A DNA stretch of 13,653 nt, taken from positions 1-13,653 of the forward strand of contig JAIXTU010000087.1 of assembly GCA_027483785.1 (NCBI GenBank), given 5' to 3'. This DNA is from Flavobacterium sp. Its GTDB lineage: Bacteria; Bacteroidota; Bacteroidia; Flavobacteriales; Flavobacteriaceae. Below the pieces are notes generated by a model. That model ran no database searches and was not told the origin of the DNA. It saw only the letters and a list, made by a program, of their open reading frames with translations. Position numbers and translations under genes: made by a program. How positions within the stretch are numbered: position 1 is the stretch's first letter; every line of letters begins with the position of its first letter. Shown one piece after another: positions 7,543-13,653 of the stretch.

Positions 7543-8235
7543 ATGAGCGAAATCCCGAATAAAGTTTCCGATTCATTGGCAGCAAACCAGACGTTTGTGG
7601 ATACTACTCGTATCTATAAGACGATCAATGATGACTTGATAAAAAAATACGCCGATAGCGACTTTCAGTATCAGGAAAAAAAGGCGGTGTCCAATTTGTG
7701 GGATGAGCTTAAAGCATGGCTCGCACGACTGCTCAATGATTTGTTTGACTTTGACAGCCAGAAATCACTTGAAAACGCAGTAGACACTCTAATAAACACT
7801 GTGGGCTTAATTTTACTTGCGATTGTGATTTACATTATCGTTCGTGCCGTAATTAAACACAAGGGAAATTGGTTTTTCGAAAATAAGGAAACCGACTTTC
7901 AATTCGATTTTGCCACTTCCGTAGAAGCAACCGAAGAGAATTTGGAGCAGTTACTGGTACAATTTAAAAAAGAAGAAAATTACCGCTTCGCCAGCCGAGT
8001 TATTTACTTATTAACGATTAAGAAGTTAGCTGCGGCGGGAACAATTATTTACGATACTGACAAAACGAATATTGATTTCAGAAGACAGATTAAGAATACG
8101 CAAATCAGAAGTTTTTTCGACCATGTGGTTTATGTTTTTGAAAATGTTTGGTATGGCGAAAAGGAACTAAAAAACACTGATTTTAGTGAAATGGAAAAGT
8201 CGTTTAACCTGTTAAATAAGCGACTAAATGGATAG
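7543..8235 (+). CDS. DUF4129-like membrane protein
   Basis: This 230-residue protein has one clear membrane helix (about 84-104, LINTVGLILLAIVIYIIVRAVI). The N-terminal 80 residues are amphipathic, with aromatic motifs (FQYQEKKAVSNLWDELKAWLARLLNDLF). The cytoplasmic C-terminal domain, from about 130, shows the DUF4129 pattern: EENYRFASRVIYLLTIKKLAAAGTI, a Lys-Thr pair (DKTNIDFRRQI) and FENVWYGEKEL near the end. The function is unknown; DUF4129 is regularly encoded beside DUF4350, MoxR and DUF58 genes. The start at 7543 is the only ATG after an in-frame stop near 7508, so the protein lacks the cleavable signal peptide I would expect from relatives. The helix must insert N-terminus-out on its own. 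Its end overlaps the next gene by 8 bases (ATGGATAG). Confidence 0.8.
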   Translation: MSEIPNKVSDSLAANQTFVDTTRIYKTINDDLIKKYADSDFQYQEKKAVSNLWDELKAWLARLLNDLFDFDSQKSLENAVDTLINTVGLILLAIVIYIIVRAVIKHKGNWFFENKETDFQFDFATSVEATEENLEQLLVQFKKEENYRFASRVIYLLTIKKLAAAGTIIYDTDKTNIDFRRQIKNTQIRSFFDHVVYVFENVWYGEKELKNTDFSEMEKSFNLLNKRLNG

Positions 8236-9391
8236 AAAAACAGGATTTTTAGTCGGTATTTTGGTCTTACTTTGTTTGCTACTCACAATCGTTCAAAGCG
8301 AAGAAACGAAGGAAATCAATTGGACTCCAAAATTTCAGTTATACGAAAAAGATCCGCTTGATTTATACATTTTCGACCGAGAGGTAAACGCCTTGTCGGA
8401 AAAGCCAATTCAAAAGAAGTTTCAAACTCCTTATATCGAATTCGAGAACGATACTGCATATCACGCCGACAAAAACTACCTGTTTGTCTTGCCCATGAAC
8501 GTGCAAATCGATGAATCTTCGGTGGAAGAATTACTAAAGTACGTTGATGCCGGTTCGAAAGTGATGATTTCCGCGTTTACTTATCCACAAATGTTACGCG
8601 ATTCGCTTCATTTTCAACTGCAACCGCATTACAATTTCGAAATCAAAGAGAACGAGATAAACAAAGCACGCAGTTTGTTTCCTAGTAGTACTTTCAAAAA
8701 AGTCGATCCAGCGACAACACGAATCGTTTCCGCAAAAAAAGCAGACAGTTTATATGTAGAAGCTATTGAAATTCAATACGGTAAGGGGAAATTTTATCTA
8801 AACGGAAATCCGTATCATTTCAGTAATATCGATCTGCTGCATAAAAAACAATCTCGACAAAAAGCGTCGTATTTATTGTCATTCATCAACGATAAGCCAA
8901 TCGATTGGTATGTGAATTACAACGCAAACAGCGACAGAATTAGTTCTCCACTTCGATTTATTTTTGAAAACCGCGCCTTAGAAATTGCTTGGCAACTACT
9001 GCTGCTCAGCTTATTTTTACTGATGGTATTCCGCTCGCGTCGCATGCAGCGTATCATTCCCGAATTGGTACCTAATCGAAATACCACAGTTGATTTTGTT
9101 CGAACAATCGGAAATCTTTATTACAACCAAACCAATCACGACGACTTAATTAAGAAGAAACTCATTTACTTCTTTGACCGAATTAAATCGGAGTATTTCC
9201 TCCAAACCGATGTTTTAGATCAAACATTTATTCGAAAACTTCGCTTGAAATCCGGGAAATCAGATGAGGAAGTTAAATCATTGATCGATTTGATCATCCG
9301 ATTTGGAAACGAAAAAGTTAGCTTTACGAAAGCAGATTTAATTGAACTGAACGACGCACTAGACAAATTCTTCAATAAAAAAACAGACTAA
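8228..9391 (+). CDS. DUF4350-like membrane-anchored protein
   Basis: This 387-residue protein has an N-terminal helix (about 6-22, GFLVGILVLLCLLLTIV) serving as uncleaved signal anchor. A large extracytoplasmic domain follows (about 23-255), then a second helix (about 258-275, AWQLLLLSLFLLMVF) followed by the basic stretch RSRRMQR, and a cytoplasmic helical tail of about 110 residues. The outer domain carries LYIFDREVNALSE and VEELLKYVDAGSKVMISAF, which fit the DUF4350 fold (related to the glutamine-amidotransferase-like folds that sense or bind rather than catalyse; I see no catalytic triad). It overlaps the DUF4129-like gene by 8 bases and is 2 bases from the MoxR ATPase gene, so the three are very probably made together. 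No ligand can be inferred. Confidence 0.78.
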   Translation: MDRKTGFLVGILVLLCLLLTIVQSEETKEINWTPKFQLYEKDPLDLYIFDREVNALSEKPIQKKFQTPYIEFENDTAYHADKNYLFVLPMNVQIDESSVEELLKYVDAGSKVMISAFTYPQMLRDSLHFQLQPHYNFEIKENEINKARSLFPSSTFKKVDPATTRIVSAKKADSLYVEAIEIQYGKGKFYLNGNPYHFSNIDLLHKKQSRQKASYLLSFINDKPIDWYVNYNANSDRISSPLRFIFENRALEIAWQLLLLSLFLLMVFRSRRMQRIIPELVPNRNTTVDFVRTIGNLYYNQTNHDDLIKKKLIYFFDRIKSEYFLQTDVLDQTFIRKLRLKSGKSDEEVKSLIDLIIRFGNEKVSFTKADLIELNDALDKFFNKKTD

Positions 9392-9393
9392 AT

Positions 9394-10398
9394 ATGGAAA
9401 ATACGCCCATGCCTGAAGAAACCCATTTGCCACAATTTGAGCAAAAGATAGATTTGCAAGAATTGCGCACGGCTGTGGATGCCATTCGCGACAATATTGC
9501 GCAAGTAATTGTTGGTCAAGAAGACGTTCTCGATTACCTGATCGCGGCTATTTTAGCCAACGGCCACGTATTGCTCGAGGGTGTGCCCGGAGTCGCAAAA
9601 ACACTGACAGCTAAATTGGTTGCTAAATCGCTTGATATTCAATTCAATCGGATTCAATTTACACCCGATTTAATGCCGTCGGATATTTTGGGAACTTCAA
9701 CGTTTAACATGAAAACCTCGGAGTTTCAGTTTCGTAAAGGACCGATATTTTCGCAACTTGTTCTCATAGACGAGATTAACCGCGCGCCAGCAAAAACCCA
9801 AGCGGCTTTATTCGAAGTTATGGAAGAGCGCCAAATTAGCATCGACGGCGAACAATTCACCATGGACGCGCCGTTTCTAGTACTTGCCACCCAAAACCCG
9901 ATTGAACAAGAAGGTACGTATCGACTTCCCGAAGCGCAACTCGACCGATTCTTGTTCAAAATCAATATCGAACATCCGGAATTAGATCACGAAATTGAAA
10001 TTCTTACTCGTGAAAACAATCAGGACGGAACCGATAAAACAGCTGCTATTGGGTCGGTAATCAAAGGAATTGACATTCAAACGCTGCAGCAAACGGTTCG
10101 TAAGATATTGATAGAAAACGACTTACTGAAGTACATTGCCCAAGTGGTTTGTCAGACGCGAGAACATCCGTTTATCTTTCTGGGCGCTTCGCCACGTGCA
10201 AGTATCGCCATTTTAAATGCCGCAAAAGCTTTTGCAGCGATCGCCGGTCGCGATTTCGTTATTCCAGACGATGTTAAAGCAGCTGCCGTTCCAGTATTGA
10301 TTCACCGCATTGTAGTATCGCCAGAGCGCGAAATGGAAGGCGTAACAGCAAAAGAAATCATTACTCAAATTATCGAAAACACTGAAATTCCACGCTAA
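9394..10398 (+). CDS. MoxR family AAA+ ATPase
   Basis: This is a 334-residue cytoplasmic ATPase. The Walker A loop is GVPGVAKT (63-70, Lys69 and Thr70); Walker B is LVLIDEINRAP (122-132, Asp126 and Glu127), continuing as TQAALFEVMEERQ. Sensor 1 is LATQNPIEQEGTY (164-176, Asn168), and the arginine finger region is LPEAQLDRF (178-186, Arg185). A C-terminal lid with GASPRAS (sensor 2 Arg) completes the module. The first 33 residues are family-variable. MoxR ATPases are thought to act as chaperones that remodel or mature partner proteins, usually with von Willebrand A-like partners; the DUF58 protein encoded next is the expected partner. It lies 2 bases after the DUF4350-like gene, and its TAA stop abuts the next start directly (TAAGTG). 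Confidence 0.96.
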   Translation: MENTPMPEETHLPQFEQKIDLQELRTAVDAIRDNIAQVIVGQEDVLDYLIAAILANGHVLLEGVPGVAKTLTAKLVAKSLDIQFNRIQFTPDLMPSDILGTSTFNMKTSEFQFRKGPIFSQLVLIDEINRAPAKTQAALFEVMEERQISIDGEQFTMDAPFLVLATQNPIEQEGTYRLPEAQLDRFLFKINIEHPELDHEIEILTRENNQDGTDKTAAIGSVIKGIDIQTLQQTVRKILIENDLLKYIAQVVCQTREHPFIFLGASPRASIAILNAAKAFAAIAGRDFVIPDDVKAAAVPVLIHRIVVSPEREMEGVTAKEIITQIIENTEIPR

Positions 10399-12516
10399 GT
10401 GAAAAGATTAAATCGCATATTCAACCTCGTTCCTACCAACCGCTTTTTCTTTGGAATGGCGCTGTTGATTGTGCTGTTTGTGCTTAGTTTTTTCTTTTCG
10501 CAACTATTTTATTCGGCTGTCCTCTTATCGATTTTTTACTGCGGTTTATTGGGCTACGAAATCTTGCGCTTATTCGGATTGAAAAAGCCCATTCGCGTTC
10601 AACGAAAAGTAGCCGAAAAAATCTCTAACGGAGATAAGAATCCCGTGCAGCTGCTTATTCAATCGGCTTATAACTTCCCTATTCAACTGAAGGTAATCGA
10701 TGAGCTTCCCTTTTTATTGCAAATTCGGAATTTCAGTTTGGAATTTCAGCTCAACGAACGCGAACGATTAACCAAAACGTACGAGATAAAACCATTAGAA
10801 CGCGGCGATTACGATTTTGGAAATGTCGTTACCATTGCCCAAACCGCCTTGGGATTACTGGCACGAAAACAAGTACATCCGCTGGCGCAGAATACCAAAT
10901 CGTATCCGAGTTTCATACAACTCAAAAAGTACGAACTCATTGCCGCAACGCCGCAAGTTCATGCGTACGGAATTAAAAAAGTACGCAGAATTGGGCAAGC
11001 AACTGAATTCGAACAAATTAAAGATTACGTTACCGGCGACGATTTAAAAACCATCAATTGGAAAGCTACCGCCAAACGATCACAACTCATGGTAAATCAG
11101 TACCAAGAAGAACGTTCGCAAAATGTGTATATGCTTATCGATCGCGGCCGCGTGATGAAAATGCCTTTTGACGGACTCTCCTTACTCGATTACGCCGTGA
11201 ATGCTTCACTGGTGCTGAGTTCTGCCATTCTTCGAAAAGGAGATAAAGCCGGATTGGTAAGTTTTGCCAAATTTGTAGATAACAAAGTTCCGGCCGAACG
11301 CCGTGCCATTCACATGCAGCAAATTCTCGAAAACTTGTACAACATCGATAACAAGTACCAAGAAACTGATTTTGGGAAACTGTATACTTACGTAAAAACC
11401 AACGTTCGTCAGCGAAGTTTGTTAATGATTTACACCAACTTTGAAACGCGCGATGGTTGGCAACGACAACTTAAATATTTGAAAGGTTTAGCCAAATCGC
11501 ACTTAGTGGTTGTGATTTTTTTCACCAATACCGAACTTGATAAAATTGCTGAAAAGAAAGCAAATAACCTTCGTGAAATTTACGACCATGCTATAGCAGA
11601 AAAATTTGCCTTTGAAAAGCGCGCCTTAGCAGCCGAATTGCGCAAACACGGAATTTTAACCATACTCACCAAACCCGAAGATTTGACCCTAAATACGTTA
11701 AACAAGTATTTGGAAATTAAATCACGCGGTAAAAAAAAAAAAAAAAAAATCGAATCGCTTTCAAATCCGTTAGTAAAAGAACTGCTGCTGTTGCAAGAAA
11801 AGTCGAAAGCACGCCGGCAAGCCAACGCTTTTGTTATCGAAGGCATTCAGGAAATCGAACTTGCAGTTCAATCGGGTTATGTTCTTGAAAAAGTACTTTT
11901 TTGCGACGAAATTTTTAACGAACGAGAACTTCCACAAGCCAAGGAACGCATTTCGATAAGCCGAGCCGTTTATCAGAAATTAGCTTACCGGGACAGCACC
12001 GAAGGCATCATAGCCGTTGCAGCAGCGAAATCGCATGGCTTAGCAGAACTTCAACTGCCCGAAAATCCGTTGATTCTCGTAGCCGAACGTATCGAAAAAC
12101 CAGGAAATGTGGGTGCAATTCTCCGCACAGCCGACGCCGTTCGAGCCGATGCGGTCATTCTGGCCGACAATTTATCCGATCTGTACAATCCGAACGTTAT
12201 TCGCTCGAGTGTGGGTTGTGTTTTCAGCGTTCCGGTTGCCATTTCTAGTTCTGCGGAAGCAATCGAATTCCTCACTAAAAATAAAATCTCAATTTTTGCT
12301 GCAACCTTACAAAATGCCAATCATTACGATCGCGTCGATTTTACCCAAGGCACAGCCATAGCCGTCGGGGCCGAATCTACAGGCCTAACCAGCATCTGGC
12401 GCGAAGCTGCTCAACAAAACATCATCATTCCGATGCGCGGCAAAGTTGACTCTATGAATGTATCCGTGGCCGCAGCTATTTTACTCTTTGAAGCCGCACG
12501 CCAACGAGGTTTCTAA
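10399..12516 (+). CDS. DUF58 protein fused in frame to a TrmH/SpoU RNA methyltransferase
   Basis: The start is GTG at 10399, directly after the MoxR stop; the first ATG would fall inside the first membrane helix. Residues 1-444 are a full DUF58 protein: helices at about 16-34 and 35-56, an outer-type beta domain, the signature TGDDLKTINWKATAKR (212-227), and a von Willebrand A-like fold (VYMLIDRGR at about 243-251). They end at KYLEIKSRG, where I expect such proteins to stop. Six AAA lysine codons (445-450) follow, from a run of 19 adenines. Residues 451-705 are a complete SpoU/TrmH RNA 2'-O-ribose methyltransferase. Its substrate-binding N-domain (AFVIEGIQEIELA) is followed by motif 1 KPGNVGAILRTADA (567-580), motif 2 NPNVIRSSVG (597-606), and motif 3 IPMRGKVDSMNVSVAAA (677-693). 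The target base is unknown. The frame is uninterrupted, but the junction could be real, slippage-dependent, or a one-base sequence error. Confidence 0.85.
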   Translation: MKRLNRIFNLVPTNRFFFGMALLIVLFVLSFFFSQLFYSAVLLSIFYCGLLGYEILRLFGLKKPIRVQRKVAEKISNGDKNPVQLLIQSAYNFPIQLKVIDELPFLLQIRNFSLEFQLNERERLTKTYEIKPLERGDYDFGNVVTIAQTALGLLARKQVHPLAQNTKSYPSFIQLKKYELIAATPQVHAYGIKKVRRIGQATEFEQIKDYVTGDDLKTINWKATAKRSQLMVNQYQEERSQNVYMLIDRGRVMKMPFDGLSLLDYAVNASLVLSSAILRKGDKAGLVSFAKFVDNKVPAERRAIHMQQILENLYNIDNKYQETDFGKLYTYVKTNVRQRSLLMIYTNFETRDGWQRQLKYLKGLAKSHLVVVIFFTNTELDKIAEKKANNLREIYDHAIAEKFAFEKRALAAELRKHGILTILTKPEDLTLNTLNKYLEIKSRGKKKKKKIESLSNPLVKELLLLQEKSKARRQANAFVIEGIQEIELAVQSGYVLEKVLFCDEIFNERELPQAKERISISRAVYQKLAYRDSTEGIIAVAAAKSHGLAELQLPENPLILVAERIEKPGNVGAILRTADAVRADAVILADNLSDLYNPNVIRSSVGCVFSVPVAISSSAEAIEFLTKNKISIFAATLQNANHYDRVDFTQGTAIAVGAESTGLTSIWREAAQQNIIIPMRGKVDSMNVSVAAAILLFEAARQRGF
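11731..11749 (+). repeat. Run of 19 adenines at the DUF58-methyltransferase junction
   Basis: Nineteen consecutive A residues lie inside coding sequence, read as six AAA codons plus the first base of ATC. With 18 adenines the DUF58 frame would continue for seven residues (SNRFQIR) after the lysines and stop at TAG 11771-11773. With 20 it would run to TGA 11886-11888. Only this length modulo 3 joins the two proteins. Such runs are prone to RNA polymerase slippage, replication slippage and sequencing error. Confidence 0.97.
11750..12516 (+). other. RNA 2'-O-methyltransferase module (SPOUT fold) of the fused frame
   Basis: This part has the normal size and motif order of a free-standing TrmH-family enzyme, starting at IESLSNPLVKELLLLQEKSKARRQANAFVIEG. 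The methyl donor would be S-adenosylmethionine bound in the trefoil knot made by motifs 2 and 3; Arg576 in motif 1 is the expected catalytic arginine. No ATG or GTG in this frame lies between the DUF58 domain end and the first conserved residues; the nearest possible alternative start is TTG at 11710, upstream of the adenine run. In the other two frames immediately upstream, only a stop or no canonical start is found. Expression therefore seems to depend on reading through the run, on the TTG, or on a start hidden by an error. Confidence 0.75.
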
Positions 12517-12520
12517 AATT

Positions 12521-12539
12521 TAATTCTGAACTTGAATTA
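12521..12539. promoter_or_regulatory. Inverted repeat over the rel -33 region
   Basis: TAATTC (12521-12526) and GAATTA (12534-12539) are exact reverse complements around 7 bases, and the right arm overlaps the TTG of the candidate promoter. It could be an operator. It lies 5 bases after the methyltransferase stop and has no T tract. Confidence 0.3.
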
Positions 12540-12562
12540 TTGCACAAAATTTGCTACATTCA
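12532..12562 (+). promoter_or_regulatory. Candidate promoter for rel
   Basis: TTG at 12532-12534 is followed after 20 bases by TACATTCA (12555-12562), which keeps TAnnTT of the Bacteroidota -7 box but has CA for TG. Transcription would begin near 12568, about 12 bases before the rel ATG. A weak AAAGG lies just upstream of the start. Confidence 0.4.
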
Positions 12563-12568
12563 AATTTT
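12546..12568. promoter_or_regulatory. Perfect 8-bp inverted repeat over the rel -7 box
   Basis: AAAATTTG (12546-12553) and CAAATTTT (12561-12568) are exact reverse complements separated by CTACATT, so the dyad is centred on the candidate -7 box. It could be an operator. Alternatively, with its TTTT end, it could be a weak AT-rich terminator for the preceding operon. Confidence 0.4.
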
Positions 12569-12579
12569 AAAGCAAAGGT

Positions 12580-13653
12580 ATGACCGAGGTTGAATTAGAA
12601 TTGGAAAACAAAGCCATTGCGAAAGAATACAAAGAACTGTTACGCATCAGCTACCAAACACTATCCGAAGACGATAAAAAGCTGATACGCAAAGCATTCG
12701 ATGTAGCTGTAGACGCACATAAAGATCAGCGACGCAAGTCAGGAGAAGCTTATATTTTTCACCCAATTGCCGTCGCTAAAATAGTAGCGTCTCAAATCGG
12801 TCTTGGTCCAACGGCAATCGCAGCAGCACTAATGCACGACGTTGTCGAAGATACGCCGCTTACTGTCGCCGACATCGAACGTATGTTCAACAAAAAGGTA
12901 GCGCAGCTGGTAGAAGGTCTTACCAAAATTTCGCAAGTTCAAAAAGAGCACAACATTTCCATTCAAGCCGAGAATTTCCGCAAAATGTTGCTGACACTTA
13001 ACGACGACGTTCGCGTAATTCTGATAAAACTCGCCGACCGCTTGCACAACATGCAAACCATGGATTCGATGGCGGAGCACAAACAAATGAAAATAGCCTC
13101 CGAAACGCTATACATCTACGCACCTCTTGCACATCGTCTCGGACTTTATAACATCAAAACCGAACTAGAAGACCTCGGACTCAAATACACCGAACCCGTA
13201 GTCTATCAGGAAATTCTCAGTAAAATAAAAGAAACCAAGGAAGAACAAGACGAATACATTAAAAGCATATCCGACGTTCTTAAGAAATCGCTCGATGCTG
13301 AAGGAATTCAATACACGATAAAAGGCCGACCGAAGTCCATTTACTCGATTCGCCGTAAAATGAAAGCGCAAAACGTTACTTACGAAGAAGTGTACGACAA
13401 ATTTGCGCTGCGCATCATTTACAAAGCACAACCTAACGAGGAGAAATTTCTTGCTTGGAAAATCTATTCGATTGTAACCGACGATTACCGACCGAGCCCG
13501 AGTAGATTACGCGATTGGATTTCTTCGCCTAAATCAACCGGTTACGAAGCACTTCACATCACGGTTATGGGTCCGAAAGGCCGCTGGGTCGAAATTCAAG
13601 TACGCAGCGAACGTATGGACGAAATTGCCGAAAAAGGGTACGCCGCGCATTAC
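12580..13653 (+). CDS. rel: Bifunctional (p)ppGpp synthetase/hydrolase, Rel/SpoT family (3' partial)
   Basis: The first 358 residues of a RelA/SpoT homologue are seen; the full family length is about 730-740. These enzymes make and degrade the stringent-response alarmone (p)ppGpp. The hydrolase HD domain has His61 (FHPIAVA), His86-Asp87 with Glu90-Asp91 (LMHDVVEDT) and Asp153 (KLADRLHNM), so hydrolysis should be intact. The synthetase domain follows with GRPKSIYSIRRKM, then YDKFALRIIY, then SRLRDWISSPKSTGYEALHITV, EIQVRSERM and AEKGYAAHY at the window edge. Both active sites therefore look functional up to the cut; the TGS and ACT domains lie outside. The start at 12580 (MTEVELELENKAIAKEY) is the only suitable ATG and fits the Flavobacteriia family start. 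It has its own candidate promoter, though read-through from the upstream operon is possible. Confidence 0.95.
   Translation, partial: MTEVELELENKAIAKEYKELLRISYQTLSEDDKKLIRKAFDVAVDAHKDQRRKSGEAYIFHPIAVAKIVASQIGLGPTAIAAALMHDVVEDTPLTVADIERMFNKKVAQLVEGLTKISQVQKEHNISIQAENFRKMLLTLNDDVRVILIKLADRLHNMQTMDSMAEHKQMKIASETLYIYAPLAHRLGLYNIKTELEDLGLKYTEPVVYQEILSKIKETKEEQDEYIKSISDVLKKSLDAEGIQYTIKGRPKSIYSIRRKMKAQNVTYEEVYDKFALRIIYKAQPNEEKFLAWKIYSIVTDDYRPSPSRLRDWISSPKSTGYEALHITVMGPKGRWVEIQVRSERMDEIAEKGYAAHY

Noticed and set aside
11580..11846. - strand frame of 88 codons across the adenine run
   Set aside because: Its Phe stretch is simply the complement of the A run; no coding signal otherwise.
10399..12516. 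Calling the fused frame a pseudogene
   Set aside because: There is no stop or frameshift; both halves keep all motifs. Only the adenine run is suspicious.
1..13653. Mobile elements, CRISPR arrays, phage, tRNA or rRNA genes
   Set aside because: I looked for transposase motifs, regularly spaced repeats and tRNA-like cloverleaf arms, and saw none.

Overview
The window looks like the chromosome of a member of the Bacteroidota, most likely the Flavobacteriia. Four things point there: a single-chain SecDF starting MQNRGL, candidate promoters of the Bacteroidota type (TTG about 20 bases before TAnnTTTG-like boxes), little use of Shine-Dalgarno sequences, and a moderately AT-rich core gene set. There are ten coding regions, two of them cut by the window edges. 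I found no tRNA, rRNA, CRISPR array, insertion sequence or phage gene.

Left block (1-5530, + strand). The end of gyrB overlaps a secreted beta-barrel-like protein by 8 bases, followed after 11 bases by malate dehydrogenase (mdh) and an intrinsic terminator. A separate transcription unit then carries secDF, the proton-driven motor subunit of the Sec translocon, with its own candidate promoter, a leader of about 110 bases and a terminator.

Middle (5527-5798). This gene-free stretch between convergent genes is rich in inverted and direct repeats. It resembles a recurring Flavobacteriia intergenic element, possibly a structured RNA.

Right block (5799-12516). An RDD-family membrane protein on the - strand is divergent, with only 20 bases between start codons, from a tight + strand operon: SpoIIM-like membrane protein, DUF4129-like protein, DUF4350-like protein, MoxR AAA+ ATPase, and DUF58 protein. 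Gaps are 0-2 bases or 8-base overlaps. This is a recognisable MoxR/DUF58 envelope-associated gene set whose biochemical job is not established. The DUF58 reading frame continues without a stop, through a run of 19 adenines, into a complete SpoU/TrmH-type RNA 2'-O-ribose methyltransferase. That poly(A) junction is the most striking item here: a change of one base in the run in either direction would separate the two proteins, and the methyltransferase has no ATG or GTG start of its own near the junction.

Right edge (12517-13653). A Rel/SpoT (p)ppGpp synthetase-hydrolase begins, cut by the window end. Its candidate promoter is covered by two neighbouring inverted repeats.

All functional calls rest on reading the proteins by eye; no database search was run.
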